Part shown: positions 24,618-34,692 of the stretch, piece after piece | How the letters are laid out: each line of letters starts with the position of its first letter | How positions within the stretch are numbered: position 1 is the first letter of the stretch | Assembly (NCBI GenBank): GCA_021234155.1 | Contig: JAJEKV010000001.1 | Location: forward strand, 25,901,189 to 25,965,188 | Origin: Isoetes taiwanensis | Lineage: Eukaryota > Streptophyta > Lycopodiopsida > Isoetales > Isoetaceae | DNA length: 64,000 nt | Reading direction: 5' to 3' | Position numbers and translations under genes: made by a program | Notes under the pieces: generated by a model | Database searches by the model: none | Seen by the model: the letters and a program-made list of their open reading frames with translations, nothing else | Told to the model about the DNA's origin: nothing

Positions 24618-26005
24618 CATAGTTACGGAAAACGAAAACGAAATGAAAACGGCGAGCCATTTTTTGAAAACGGAAAACGAAAACGGCAAAAAAATGACAA
24701 AGTACTCAAAAGATACAGAATAGGGTCATTTTGCTAGAAAATACTATTAACTTACTCAAATTTTGTGGTGGATCCCTATATCAGGTTATGGTTGCCTATA
24801 CCTATAAATAATACTCAATGTTTTCTGCCTAAGCTACTCAGTCTGATCGAGCAGAAATTTAAACTGAAATGTTGTAAATATGATATTTATAATTATTTGC
24901 CTCCATTCGTAGGGTGTGAGGAGATTAGCAGAGAGGTTTATAGCCATGGTGCATGCTCCTGATGGCAGTTATGATCCAGATGTGTGCAATCCAGAACAGG
25001 GCCTGCATAATCATTGTAGCATGCGCTCATAAATGAGCCTAATAATCCATATCCTCCCAGTCTCATAGGTAAGGATCACTTTAGTTTTCACTGAAAAATC
25101 TGACCCAAATACTATGCAGAGATCCAAAGCATAAATGAATATGCAACAGGGAAACCTTCTATAACAATCTTGGCAAGAAAGTGGTTATGAAGCAGCCAGC
25201 AATGCTCGGATAGAGAAAAAACAGAATTATACATGAACAGGGTCTCGAGGATAAATTTTTGCTAATATTTCGAGATGCTGCAGGCTAGGCTCAATTTGAA
25301 TTAATGCCTGCCAGATGTGTGCAATCTAGAAGGGGTTTTGCTTATGACATGCGAAGTCAGTGCAAGTTACCATACAAGCTGCTGCCCACCTGTTTGATCC
25401 AAGCAAGGGTTCACATGCAGCTGAATCCATGCTTCATGCTCACTGGTCATATTAAATCCTCTGCAATCTGGGTTTTTTGGGAAATGCGTGCACGGCTCAG
25501 CAGATTGGCCCCTGTAACAAGCAGACGATTCATCCTTTTCCAAATCTCCCCTGATGTTCAGAATGTAAGGCTTCACTCCTGCCAGCCCATGAGCAACATA
25601 CCCAAACGTAGAATACGCACTCACTGCAATATGATCGCTCAAGCTCAGCAGCCACATCTCTGCCAGAGCAGCCCTGTTTTGGTCCAAATCAGAGTCCCTT
25701 TGAAATCCCTGGCTTGACGCGGTGTGGATCTTCACCAATTTTCCTCCTCCTGCCGGATGATCTATATACAGGCTCTTCAGGGACTCATAATACCTGCAAA
25801 CTAACACAGAAATTCTCGACCCATCCTCCAAGTATACTGAAAACGGCCGTTTTTTGAGCCGTTTTCTAAGAAAAAAACGAGTTTGTTCTTCGTTTTTAGC
25901 ATCACCGTTTTCGTTGGCGTTGTTTTCCACTTTTAAAACGGCAAGTCAAAAAAATCCGTTTTTTTTTTTTAAAAACGGCCAAAACGGCCGTTTTTCGTAA
26001 CTATG
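24618..26005. mobile_element. 1388-bp non-autonomous hAT-like element carrying a gene fragment
   Basis: The ends CATAGTTACGGAAAACG (24618-24634) and CGTTTTTCGTAACTATG (25989-26005) are 17-bp inverted repeats with one mismatch. Direct repeats GTTTGGGG flank it (24610-24617 and 26006-26013). An 8-bp target duplication is typical of the hAT superfamily. Subterminal regions are packed with AAAACGGC/GCCGTTTT words on both sides, a usual arrangement for hAT transposase binding. There is no transposase inside. The interior holds a fucosyltransferase gene fragment, making this a Pack-type element. Confidence 0.85.
25367..25793 (-). pseudogene. Captured 3' exon of a GT37-type fucosyltransferase
   Basis: This encodes the C-terminal ~140 residues of a plant cell-wall fucosyltransferase (xyloglucan FUT-like): YYESLKSLYIDHP at the start, then AEMWLLSLSDHIAVSAYSTF, GYVAHGLAGVKPYIL and EPCTHFPKNPDC, ending at a TAA (25369-25367). 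The stretch AEMxLLS.SD....SA.STFGYVA.GL.G.KP.IL is the family's conserved C-terminal motif. Immediately upstream on the minus strand, a pyrimidine-rich stretch ends in TTTGCAG|GTATTATG, a retained intron acceptor, so genomic DNA rather than cDNA was captured. The catalytic N-terminal part is absent, so no activity is expected. Confidence 0.85.
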
Positions 26006-26398
26006 GTTTGGGGGGTTGAGGACCAGGGTTCGAATCCCTCCAAAAACATAAAAAAAATTTAAAGCCTTTCCTTAAGGAACGAGCATTCAATATGAGCCTT
26101 AGGATCTTAGACTCGATCAACGATCAAGATCTCACCATATAAAAGCAATATGAGCCGTAGGATCTATTACATATAATTCTCAAAGCCATGTGGACCGTAG
26201 GATGTGTCCCCAAGCCACGTGAGCCGTCGGATCTCGGACCGACGGTCAGGATCAGATCAATCTGGACCGTAGGACCACGGTACACATATTATATGTAAAC
26301 TCCCAAGCCATCTGGACCGTAGGATATGTCCCAAAGCCACGTGAGCCGTCGGATCTCGAACGGACGGTCGGATAAGCGCGAAACATAAGAACATATAT

Positions 26399-26617
26399 AG
26401 ATATATATATATATAGATCAGATATGCCAATATCTTTAAATTCTTTGATTGCAAGAACATGGGCACATGTATGGTAAATGTACCATACCCATAAGAAATG
26501 AAAAATCTGAACAAGGCAACTTGTAAAGGACGATGGTTGAGATGGTTGAGCCAGTTAGCTAAAAATCAACATTCTTTACTAACGATTGTGAGCTCAAAAT
26601 GAACATTCTTTTAAGTG
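26399..26617. other. Short spacer with AT microsatellite
   Basis: An (AT)n-rich tract at about 26395-26420 is followed by the 3' flank of the BAHD gene. No gene is seen. Confidence 0.5.
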
Positions 26618-28150
26618 TCAACAAGTGATGGAGTAGTCTTGAAGAAGGGAAGAGAAAGCTTCCATGGCAAATGGGGGAAGACCGAGGAGGAGATGGAGGG
26701 CATGATGAGCGCGAGTACTGGTAAGCAAGATGGCACCCAATTCCCTAGTAGGTGGTGAAGGTTTGGAAGGGCCAACAAAGAGAGGGGCACCCCAACCAAA
26801 GTCACTAGCCTCATACAAGCCAAGGGATGACCATTCAGAAATACAAAAGGTGAGGTCATCATGGGTGGGTGGTGCATGAGTGACCTCATAATGGTCCACA
26901 GCAGACTGGATATAATCTGCATTCATACCCATTTTAGCATCTTGAATCCATCTCACTATGTTTGAAAGAGGTTGTTGGATGACATCATCAGCCCTCCTTA
27001 CTACTGCAGGGTACAATACTAGATTCCCTATGTAATCCTTGGCAGAGGAATGAGGGAGACGTGATCGCCCATTCAAAGAAAACACAAATTTCACCATCTG
27101 GGCTGGCTTTAGTCTTAGAGCTTTGGTCCTTGCCTGCCAGGCCAGTGCTGCAAGTGCTTCAAATTTAGTGCATTTGAAAGGCAGGGTGTTTTGTTGAGCT
27201 TCTTGGATGATGGCAGCTTTCAGATTCTCTAGATCACATGGTTGGAACTTGAAGGTTCCATATTCAAAGGTGCCATTATGTAGAACATCATGTAGGTTGG
27301 AAATGTCTTGAAGCTCACAGCACTCCAAGTGTGGAAACTGTGGCCTTGGATTTGTGCTTGGCATCAAGAAAGCCCTGTCAAAACTTGGACTCCTTGCTGC
27401 TGCCATACCCTTTGCCATGCTAGACCAATGCTCCATGAAATGTGACCATGACATGCCATCTATCATCATGTGGTTCATAGCCATTCCTATGGTAAATCCT
27501 CCTCTTCTGAAATGTGTCACCTGATCATCTACATGTCATTAATATGCTGACCTTATAGCATGTTATTTCATACACCTAAAAAACACATCAAAGAAACATA
27601 CCTGCACATGGAGTATAGGACCTCCAATTAGACCTCCATATTGTGAGCCTGGATAGCTGCTAAAATTTGGAACCAGATCAGTCCAATAAGGCGCGCAAAC
27701 ACGGGTAAAATCACCAACATCTTTTATATCATTATTTGCATATGCTTCAACATATGGCACTCCCACTTTCTTGTACTGAATTTCCAACTTGCCAGTGTCA
27801 TCATTTTCTTCTATTCTCCCTGTTAAAGGATAAAAATCGACCAGAGCTTTTGCGAGGCCCTCGCGGAGAATTTTGGCTGCATTAATGTAAGATGAAGAGG
27901 AGATGTGATAGACATGCAATGTGCAGTAAACTATAGGAACATAATGATCCAGATTTGACAGACTAAGAATTGGGTAGTGTTGTGTTTGAGCAGGGGCAAC
28001 CAAGCTCTGATCAGCAATGCTGATGTCCAGGATTGGAGTTTTGAGCAAGCGATCTAAACGCCCATGTGCTTCCAGAGATGGATCAAAACACTGGTCTTCA
28101 GGCAAAACCCATTCCGGTTCCTTTGCGGCTGGCAGCAAACACACAGGCAT
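26618..28150 (-). CDS. BAHD-family acyl-CoA-dependent acyltransferase, two exons
   Basis: Such enzymes transfer acyl groups from CoA thioesters to hydroxyls or amines in specialised and cell-wall metabolism, in the cytosol. Exon 1 is 28150-27602 (183 codons, phase 0, donor CAG|GTATG). The intron is 81 bp. Exon 2 is 27520-26618 (300 codons plus stop, acceptor ATCAG|GTGAC). The product is 483 aa, slightly longer than the usual ~430-460. Motifs: YPLTGRIE near residue 120, GGFTIGMAMNHMMIDGMSW with the catalytic HxxxD (His-Met-Met-Ile-Asp), KFVFSLNGRSRL, YIGNLVLYP, and the structural DFGWG (EASDFGWGAPLFVGP). No stops or frame breaks, so it looks functional. The acyl acceptor and donor cannot be inferred; HCT-, HHT- or spermidine-acyltransferase-like roles are all possible. 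Confidence 0.93.
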
Positions 28151-28240
28151 TTTTCTTTGCCTGCTGATTCCACCCTAAGTTGGATGCAAGGGCATATAGA
28201 TATATATTAGAGTAGTAGCAGTAGTAGTTGGCATTTTTAA
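28151..28240 (-). promoter_or_regulatory. Putative core promoter of the BAHD gene
   Basis: A TATA-like AT tract (ATATATATCTATATG on the minus strand, about 28194-28211) lies 45-60 bp upstream of the start codon. The leader would be short. No other element is recognised. Confidence 0.35.
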
Positions 28241-28613
28241 CACGCAGCGGGCTGGATAAAATATTGTAACGGGAAGTTGCTGGGCGCCCCTGTTCTGTGA
28301 CCAGAACGTCAAAAAAGCCGGTCTTCGGCGGGCCACTAACAAAGAAATGCAACACGTGAGTTCTAGAAGCCAATAAAACAAATGGCTTTGTGGGTGGGTG
28401 CTAGCGAGATAAATAAGTACGTCTAGACTAAGTGATATTTTTTTGAATTTTTTAAAGTATAACCATTGGATTAATAGACCCTTGAATTGACAAATCTTCT
28501 TTTTTAAAATGGTAAGGCGTTGGACTTTGTGCCTGGAACGCCTCAGTGCAGACGCATGCGGCGTTCCTTCTTGCTTGCGGCTCCTCTTCCGGGACGCGGG
28601 CTGGCAGCATTGA

Positions 28614-29081
28614 TGGCAAGTTTTTGAACTGACCGAGGTGTTGAATGCTGCCATCGCCAATGCTCTTTCGCTCTCTTCATTCTCCGCTTGCTTTACGAAT
28701 TTTGTGGCTCTATACGTTTTTGGCGCTTCAGAATATCTTGAGATGGACTCTGTTGCTGAATTGTGCATTTTGATTGAGGTGAGTATTCAAATCTGAGCAA
28801 GAATGAAAATGCACAGGCATTGCTGCTCAACTTGCTGTGGCGTTGGCAATATTCAGAAAAGCCAAAAAGTCTAGCAGGTTGCGGTGCTATTACAATATTT
28901 TACGAAGTTTTTCTTCATCCATATTATACAGAACATGGGCATGGGCTTGAAATTTCTCCTATCGCCGCATTCGCAGGTCCAGAGGCATAGGACAATCCTC
29001 AGTGACATCAGAAGTACTAAGAGGCTATTCAGTCGCATGGCAGTTATGCATACCCGACCTAAATGGGAAGTGGATCCTTAA
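28614..29081 (+). CDS. Unrecognised two-exon gene fragment
   Basis: Exon 1 (about 28621-28778) reads FELTEVLNAAIANALSLSSF then SACFTNFVALYVFGASEYLE and MDSVAELCILIE. It ends at a consensus donor GAG|GTGAGT. Exon 2 (28977-29081) follows an acceptor TCGCAG in the same phase: VQRHRTILSDIRSTKRLFSR...KWEVDP then TAA. Agreement of two splice sites and phase makes this a believable exon pair. I do not recognise the family, and there is a stop just 5' of exon 1, so it is partial or broken. It is divergent from the BAHD gene. Confidence 0.45.
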
Positions 29082-29404
29082 GAGAACCCACGTCGGATTC
29101 TTGATTCTTAGCTTTCTGCCATAAGCGTATATTATTTTGCCATTCATTTACAATTTCGCCTCACTCTTACATGCAAGAGTTAGTTCTTCAAGGGATCTTC
29201 GAAAGGGAAAGGACCCTTCTGTGATCAACGGATTCGCCATTTTTAATTTTGAGTCCCGAGCTCTGTACATGTAATATGGAAATAGTGTTTTTGTTGAAGC
29301 AGGATTGAGAAGCAAGGTGTACCATCTCTAGCCGCTTTACTACTTATTCTGGACTAAAATATCAAGAAGGTATACCATCTCTAGCAGGCTTATTACTTTT
29401 TCTG

Positions 29405-29880
29405 GACCAAAAAATCTGCAGGTCTATTTTGAGATCAGAAGAAGGGAGAATACCCAGACTTTGGAATGAACTCAGCCTGTTGAACATTCGAGGCCTCCTT
29501 CTGAGATTATACCAACCCCAGAGTAAGCTTTTTCTGAAACAAGCAGAACTATTGATTAATCTATAAGAAAATGATCCTATATCTACATTCTAAATTTATG
29601 TTGAATTTGTAGGAACATTGTGTCAGCTCTGAATATGGATTGCAAGCTCGACCTTAAAACTATTGGCCTTCATGCGTAATGCTGAGTATAATCTAAAGGT
29701 AAATAGTTTCTTCCATTTTGTTAGTCTCTGAAGTGCTATTTCTAAGTGTGCACTATCTTTTCATGATCATGTTTTGCAGCAGTAACTATGAGAATAAGGG
29801 AGCCCAAAACTATCGCCATCTTTTTCGCATACATAAGGGTTATGTTCAAAGCATTTTATAGATATTGTCAGACATTGTTT
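29405..29880 (+). pseudogene. TATA-binding protein (TBP) relic
   Basis: Three consecutive pieces match TBP in order. TQPVEHSRPPSEIIPTPE (29470-29522) resembles the junction before the core. NIVSALNMDCKLDLKTIGLH (29610-29670) is the first strand of the core, followed after a small frame break by NAEYNLK at a GT donor. After an acceptor TTTTGCAG near 29779 comes AVTMRIREPKTIAIFFA, the segment that includes MRIREPKTTALIFASGKM in normal TBP. There is an in-frame stop (TLE*TQP) and a frame shift, and the second TBP repeat is missing. The intron position between NPK-like and AVxMRIREPK mirrors plant TBP genes, so this is a decayed genomic copy, not a processed one. Confidence 0.75.
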
Positions 29881-30207
29881 AACAAAGATAGGGATTTTTG
29901 AAAATGGCATGTTCCAGTGTGAAAAGTGAACAGAATGATCATTTCTGATTTGTAGCTCTATATGCTTGATTTATTTGTGGTTCAAATCTAAGATAATCAT
30001 TTCATTTGTTTAGCTTATGATGGGCAGTGTATGGCTCCTAGATTTGCATGTATAAAGCATCCAGTTAGGATTTAATTTACTATTATTTGTTGTGCTTTCT
30101 TTTATCCTTTTCATCTAAGTTGAGTCATTAATATGTCTCAAATCTCGCCTTATGGTCCAGAAATACTTTTGATCTTCAATTTGTTGATGCTTGCAGTGTT
30201 GTGACAG

Positions 30208-30623
30208 GTACTATCGGAAGCATGTGTACCACATTTGCACCATATGTGCAGCAACTTTAGAGAGCCTGTCTTAAATTGGATTACTGAGCAAATTGCTGTG
30301 AAGGAGGCCATGTCCCAAGTATGTTTTGCATTTTGACAGCCATGTCCTTTTGGTTTTTCAATTTAATTCATCTAGGGGGTATCAACATGTGTAGTAAATG
30401 TGGGATTTTCTTATAAAAAGTTGAGATATTTCATTTTAAGAGCATGTTTTAATTGTTCATTTCCTCTTATATGACATTGGAATTTCTCTTTGTTCCAATT
30501 TATGTTTCACCAACACAGGTATCCATTATTATGTCATCATTACAAGTTGTGTTTCCTGTGAGTGCCCGGTGGATACATAACAGTATCGATCTGTTAGATC
30601 CTATGATATACCTTGTGGATAAG
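30208..30623 (+). CDS. Two phase-matched exons of an unrecognised protein
   Basis: Exon 30208-30318 (37 codons) lies between TGACAG and donor CAA|GTATGT: VLSEACVPHLHHMCSNFREP then VLNWITEQIAVKEAMSQ. Exon 30519-30623 (35 codons) lies between AACACAG and AAG|GTATAT: VSIIMSSLQVVFPVSARWIH then NSIDLLDPMIYLVDK. Both are phase 0 and open. I do not recognise the family. The second exon's 3' half and downstream intron are duplicated at 33338-33612. It might belong with the 28.6-29.1 kb exons, but the TBP relic lies between. Confidence 0.45.
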
Positions 30624-30830
30624 GTATATTTGTTACAATAAGCATATGGTACAGGGGATCGTTGCCCCACAAAAAACATTTTCAGAAGATACACTTCTAA
30701 ATATGGGAAAATTCAAAGCCAGCTTCAAATACAACCCACTGTCTGGTAATATGCTGAACTCACATTTTGTTGTTTTCAAAATGCTTACATAAAAAATACT
30801 TTAAGCCTGATTTTCGAGTTGAATATGTAG
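30566..30830 (+). repeat. ~265-bp segmental duplication, copy 1 (partner 33338-33612)
   Basis: From CCGGTGGATACATAACAG through TTGTGGATAAGGTATATTTG, CAAAGCCAGCTTCAAATACAA and CTCACATTTTGTTGTTTTC to TTTTC(G/A)AGTTGAA, the two segments are about 90% alike by eye, in direct orientation 2.77 kb apart. The copy at 33338 carries a 4-nt insertion inside the exon part (AACAGAGGATATCG), breaking its frame. Confidence 0.85.
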
Positions 30831-31555
30831 CATAATAACAGGGGGTTTGTTTTGTGTTTTTGTACGCTTTTCACAAAGGTTTTCCTAAGATTTCATGGCG
30901 TATTCGAATGGATGTACTAATGTGTACATCTAGAGTGCACCATTTCTTAGTCGTTGATTTAGCTTTTTTTTTTCAATGGTCCAACATCCAAGGGCTCACA
31001 ACAAAAGCCCTCTTTTTATTTTAGGGGCTGAACATGCTGCTAATTGGCAACTGGCATTTCTAAATCCCCTTACCGATTCGTCTATATTCTTACCCAAAGC
31101 TCCATCTTGCAGGCTTGATTTTAGTTGCATTGCATGTAGATAAGAACCCTAAAAGTTCCTCCGGCAGATCATGCAGCAAGAGGCTTAGGTATTATTATGA
31201 GAGGCTTAGGTATTATTATGCAGCGGCGTGTAATGGCGAGAGCGACTGAAGCAACTTTCTTCGCTGCATTTTTTCCTACACACCTTGCAATGCAACGAGA
31301 ATTCCTTCATCTGGGTCTAGATTTAATCCAGATTTGGTAGCTGGACGGGGGCATTTAAGCATCAAAACTTGGATTTGAAGGGCATGATGGTGGCAATTAG
31401 GTTGCGATACAATTCAAATCGGAAATATATGAATTTCTTGAGTCTTACTCACGTGTGTGCTTGACAGGATTTACGGCTTGGATGAAGGGGGGCACAAGAA
31501 AAGCCAAGGCTGAGGAATCCATATACAGATTCTGAGGCGAAAGGGGAATGAATTA
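30831..31555. other. No gene seen
   Basis: AT-rich. It contains a short tandem duplication of AGGCTTAGGTATTATTATG at about 31181-31221. A minus-strand frame at 31955-31449 is a shadow of the plus-strand fragment that follows. Confidence 0.5.
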
Positions 31556-31559
31556 GTAT

Positions 31560-32175
31560 AGTAAAGACTATTCGTCTGACTAGTTCATTCATCGTTGAAG
31601 GAGACGGCCCTTTCGCTGCAGTCAAGGCTCTGAGCAAAGGCTGACAACGGAGTTGAGATTTGCCTCCAAGTTTGTACTTACTTTTTCCGCTTATTGGGAG
31701 CTTCCAAAGGAGCACTGTGAATGCAAGCCTCTGGATTGTGAATGCCCAGATACCACTTTTGTGGCAGATGTGTATGATTCCGATGTAGAAAGCTGGTCCA
31801 GGCGCAGCTGCACAAACAGCAAATGTAGTGATGGTGGGATGATCTGTGAAGGAAATTTGCACAAACAGCAAATGTAGTGATGGTGGGATGATCTGTGAAG
31901 GAAATTTGCAGAATGGTACCAAAACAGTGCATAATGGGGTGGTTCGTTTTGTCACAATAAGGGGACACTATGATTCTTATCCTCACAGCATACTTTCCTA
32001 CAACATTCTGGCAGATACATGGCGAGAGGTTGCGTTTGGAGGAGATGTTGTGGATTATGTTGTTGATGACTATTACAATCAAGTGCATGAACTTGGAGCA
32101 GATAGAGAAGGTGCTTTGATGTGCTTCGTTAAATTTTCTTGGCAACGGTTCATTCCTTGCAAAGGCATCTCAGGT
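31560..32175 (+). pseudogene. F-box/kelch-like protein fragment broken by a 49-bp tandem duplication
   Basis: Plus-strand pieces read SSFIVEGDGPFAAVKALSKG (31579-31640), then RFASKFVLTFSAYWELPKEH...TFVADVYDSDVESWSR (31655-31805), then SDGGMICEGN, NGVVRFVTIRGHYDSYPHSI and LSYNILADTWREVAFGGD (31890-32050), ending GIS G then TAA. The pattern (VYDSDxxSWSR, HNGVVRF, SILSYNILxDTW) resembles C-terminal F-box or kelch-associated domains of plant F-box proteins. A 49-bp block (from TGCACAAACAGCAAATG at 31809) is repeated at 31858. Because 49 is not a multiple of three, the frame is lost at the duplication. No intact F-box is visible. Confidence 0.5.
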
Positions 32176-32882
32176 TAAGCAAGTGATATTCCTTCATATC
32201 TTTCTTTTGTTGCTCATTCTGAATGTATGGCAAACAGAGTTCGTCCTCAGAAATTCATTTTAGTTTATGCTATTCATTTCAGTTTATGCTGGACTCACAA
32301 GCTACCTTCTTGGATCTCTGCTATTTATTACCTTGCAGCCTTCTTGGATCTCTGCTATTTATTACCTTGCAGGGTTCTCTTGTCGTTATCTTTAGGTCCT
32401 TTCCATGTTCTATTGCAGGGGACATGATGCCACAATATTCTTCTTATCTTCATGATTTCAATCACATTATATGTACTTTTCAAAGGGTGGTCAGTGTTGC
32501 TAATTGAAGCAGAAATGGAAGGTGTATTAATAATAATAATAATAATATTATTATCATGCTCCGTGTGTATTGCCATCATCCACAGGTGCAAGATCCGTAT
32601 AGTATCTGTCTGTTGTATCTTCTTCTGAATCTTCTGAAGGAGCCAGGCTTGGCAAGTCACTCATGAAGAATAGGGCAGAGGCATATTATCTTATGATCCA
32701 ACCACTATCACGCATGGAATCTATTCTGTAATTCTATTATCTCATTTATGGTGATTACTTACAATTCTATTGCTTCTCTTTAGAGAAATTTTACTTTGAG
32801 TATTTGCAATATTTTTTCCTACTACCTTCATATGGTTCTAGTAAGGTCATTGCAATTACTTAAATTGTCTATATCTACACCT
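32176..32882. other. No gene; small duplications and a TAA/TTA palindrome
   Basis: About 38 bp (CTTCTTGGATCTCTGCTATT...CCTTGCAG) is tandemly repeated at 32305-32375. A (TAA)n/(TTA)n palindromic microsatellite lies at 32527-32555. No coding sequence is recognised. Confidence 0.6.
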
Positions 32883-33220
32883 CTACACCATCCTTAAGGC
32901 CCCGAAGGGGCCAAAAAAATTTTTAGTTAACACAAACTATTAACACACAATTAACGTTATTAACACAAACCATTGCATTTGATACATTTAAATTAAAATC
33001 CCCCTTAAACCCCCTTTGGTTTGGGTGCATATTCACACGGGGGGTTACTTCGGGCAACGAGAGCCTTCGGATGGGCATATTTGCCCTTTATTCCAAGATC
33101 TGAACCGTACATAGCGATCCTCGTTTGTGGGGTATGCATGTACAAATTTTTATATACTGTATTTTAAGGTTTACAAAATACTATAAGATTTGAGACAATG
33201 TACTTAATGGTGTTAATTTA
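32883..33220. repeat. Dispersed repeat, copy B
   Basis: Partner of 7677-8007. It begins CTACACCATCCTTAAGGCC and passes CCTTTGGTTTGGG, GAGAGCC, GGATGGGCATATTTGCC and GTGGGGTATGC to AATGGTGTTAATTTA. Its left half matches copy A directly and its right half matches copy A only as reverse complement. Confidence 0.7.
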
Positions 33221-33222
33221 TA

Positions 33223-33755
33223 GCTGTCTGATGGAGTTGCAAGAATGGCATAGTGATTTTGCTATTTGGTGCAAAAATGTCACAGTGATTGCTATTTGGC
33301 CCTGTCGATTCTATAGATACAAATGGTAGACTGGGTATTCCCGGTGGATACATAACAGAGGATATCGATCTGTTAGATCTTATGATCTACCTTGTGGATA
33401 AGGTATATTTGTTACAATAAGCATCTGGTACAGGGGATCATTGTCCTATAGAAGATAACATTTTCAGAAGATACACTTTTAAATATGGGAAAATTCAAAG
33501 CCAGCTTCAAATACAAGCCACTCTGTTTGGTAATATGCTGAACTCACATTTTGTTGTTTTCAAAATGCTTGCATAAAAAATACTTCAATCCTGATTTTCA
33601 AGTTGAAATTATGGTTGTCTGATGGAGTTGCAAGAATGGCACAGTGATTTTGCTATTTGGTGCAAAAATGGCAGTGATTTTGGTATTTGGTGCAAAAATG
33701 TCAGTGATTGCTATTTGGCCCTGTCGATTCTAAAGATACAAATAGTAGACTGGGT
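33223..33755 (+). repeat. Local duplication framing the second segmental copy
   Basis: A segment GCTGTCTGATGGAGTTGCAA...CTATTTGGCCCTGTCGATTC...GACTGGGTATTC occurs at 33223-33340 and again at about 33612-33758. The 265-bp duplicated block (33338-33612) lies between. The second copy has an extra internal repeat of TTTGGTGCAAAAATG. No gene. Confidence 0.8.
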
Positions 33756-33967
33756 ATTCTCTTTAAATTGCATCTGCATGTTGTTTACTCTTAAAAAGAT
33801 ATATTGGATTTGTGAATGACTGGACTGTAGTGATGATATAGATGGTTCCAGCATTGCACGCTCTTGGCTTATGCCTTAAAGATCTAATGGTGTGGCGATT
33901 TATGCTAGGATGGCTAGCCGTTTAACTTCACTATTGCAATGGCAGATCATTGAGCAGAAACAATTTT
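33756..33967. other. No gene seen
   Basis: Short unique AT-rich stretch between repeats. Confidence 0.5.
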
Positions 33968-34195
33968 GTGGCATGAGCTGACTGTAAAATTTATGCCATA
34001 TTGAAATAACACGAGCCACATGTTTTAATGCATTATCAAACTTGCAGAAATAATGTGGCATGAGCTGATTGTAAAATTTATGCCATATTGAAATAAGATG
34101 AGAGCCACATGTTTTAATGTCTTATCAAACTTGCAGAAATGTGTCATGAGATTGTAAATATGCCATATTGAAATAAGATGAGAGCCACATCCTTT
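33968..34195. repeat. Three tandem units of ~75-90 bp
   Basis: Each unit has the order (C/T)ATGAG(CTGA), TTGTAAA, TATGCCATATTGAAATAA, GAGCCACAT, and TTTTAATG...TATCAAACTTGCAGAAAT where complete. The third unit is internally shortened. Confidence 0.8.
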
Positions 34196-34264
34196 GCCAA
34201 GGTTAATTGGGTTAAATAGGCTGTTGCTCTATCAGTTTTCTCCCTCTGCTTTAGATGCCTACTT

Positions 34265-34692
34265 TTGTATAAAGGCTCAAGATCCATATATGTTGAATCC
34301 ACGTTCATCAAGAGCAGCACAATATTGGAAAGTCGTTTTTTTTTTCAAACATAATTTCAATTAATTTAGTTTGTACCAAATAGTTTCCATTCTCATGTTT
34401 TTGCACGTAGACTCAAGATTCATATAGGTTGAATCCACGTACATCAAGAGCAACACAAGACTAAAAGATCGTAAAATGATGTGTTTCCAAACAATGTAAC
34501 GTAGACTCAAGATTCATATAGGTTGAATCCACGTACATCAACAGCAACACAAGACTAAAAGATCGTAAAATGATGTGTTTCCAAACAATGTAACGTATTA
34601 GATTGCATTCAATTGTGGTCTTTGAGCCATGCAACTTATATATAGATTGCATTCAATTGTGGTCTTCGAGCCATGCAACTTATATATAGATG
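34265..34692. repeat. Two adjacent tandem arrays (93-bp and 44-bp periods)
   Basis: ACTCAAGATTCATATAGGTTG...TGATGTGTTTCCAAACAATG occurs at about 34409 and 34502 (period 93), with a diverged third copy near 34267. Directly after it, GATTGCATTCAATTGTGGTC...GCAACTTATATATA occurs at 34601 and 34645 (period 44). Confidence 0.85.

Larger units (their letters stand above)
24581..26040 (+). mobile_element. tRNA-like head in unit 2, split by a transposon
   Basis: A box TGGTCTAGTGG at 24587-24597 and B box GGTTCGAATCC at 26027-26037 match unit 1. They are now about 1.4 kb apart because the hAT-like element landed between them. The 8-bp word GTTTGGGG flanks the insertion. Confidence 0.8.
22721..26398. 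repeat. Tandem pair of a ~1.1-1.2 kb tRNA-like/CCGTAGGAT repeat unit
   Basis: Unit 1 (22721-about 23907) and unit 2 (23908-26398) both start ACAAGAAA(A)TTTAAT(G/A)CGTC(C/T)TACGG and end AAGAACATATATAG. Each contains four parts in order: a long AT-rich field of degenerate TTAGATTC/AGATTCTC words; TTACCCTTAAGTATATTTGAAACATAA; a tRNA-like segment; and a distal field with repeated GCCGTAGGATC/GCCGTCGGATC words. Unit 2 is interrupted by a 1388-bp transposon. No ORF spans the unit, so it is probably a tRNA-derived non-autonomous retroelement or a composite satellite. Confidence 0.8.

Noticed and set aside
28175-28768. 197-codon minus-strand frame with a KTCHQC motif
   Set aside because: It overlaps the BAHD leader region and lies antisense to a better-supported plus-strand exon with a GTGAGT donor. 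The cysteine motif is short and isolated, so I treat it as a shadow.
32227-32507. Plus-strand frames rich in hydrophobic residues near 32.3 kb
   Set aside because: They arise from a 38-bp tandem duplication read in two frames. No start context or domain.
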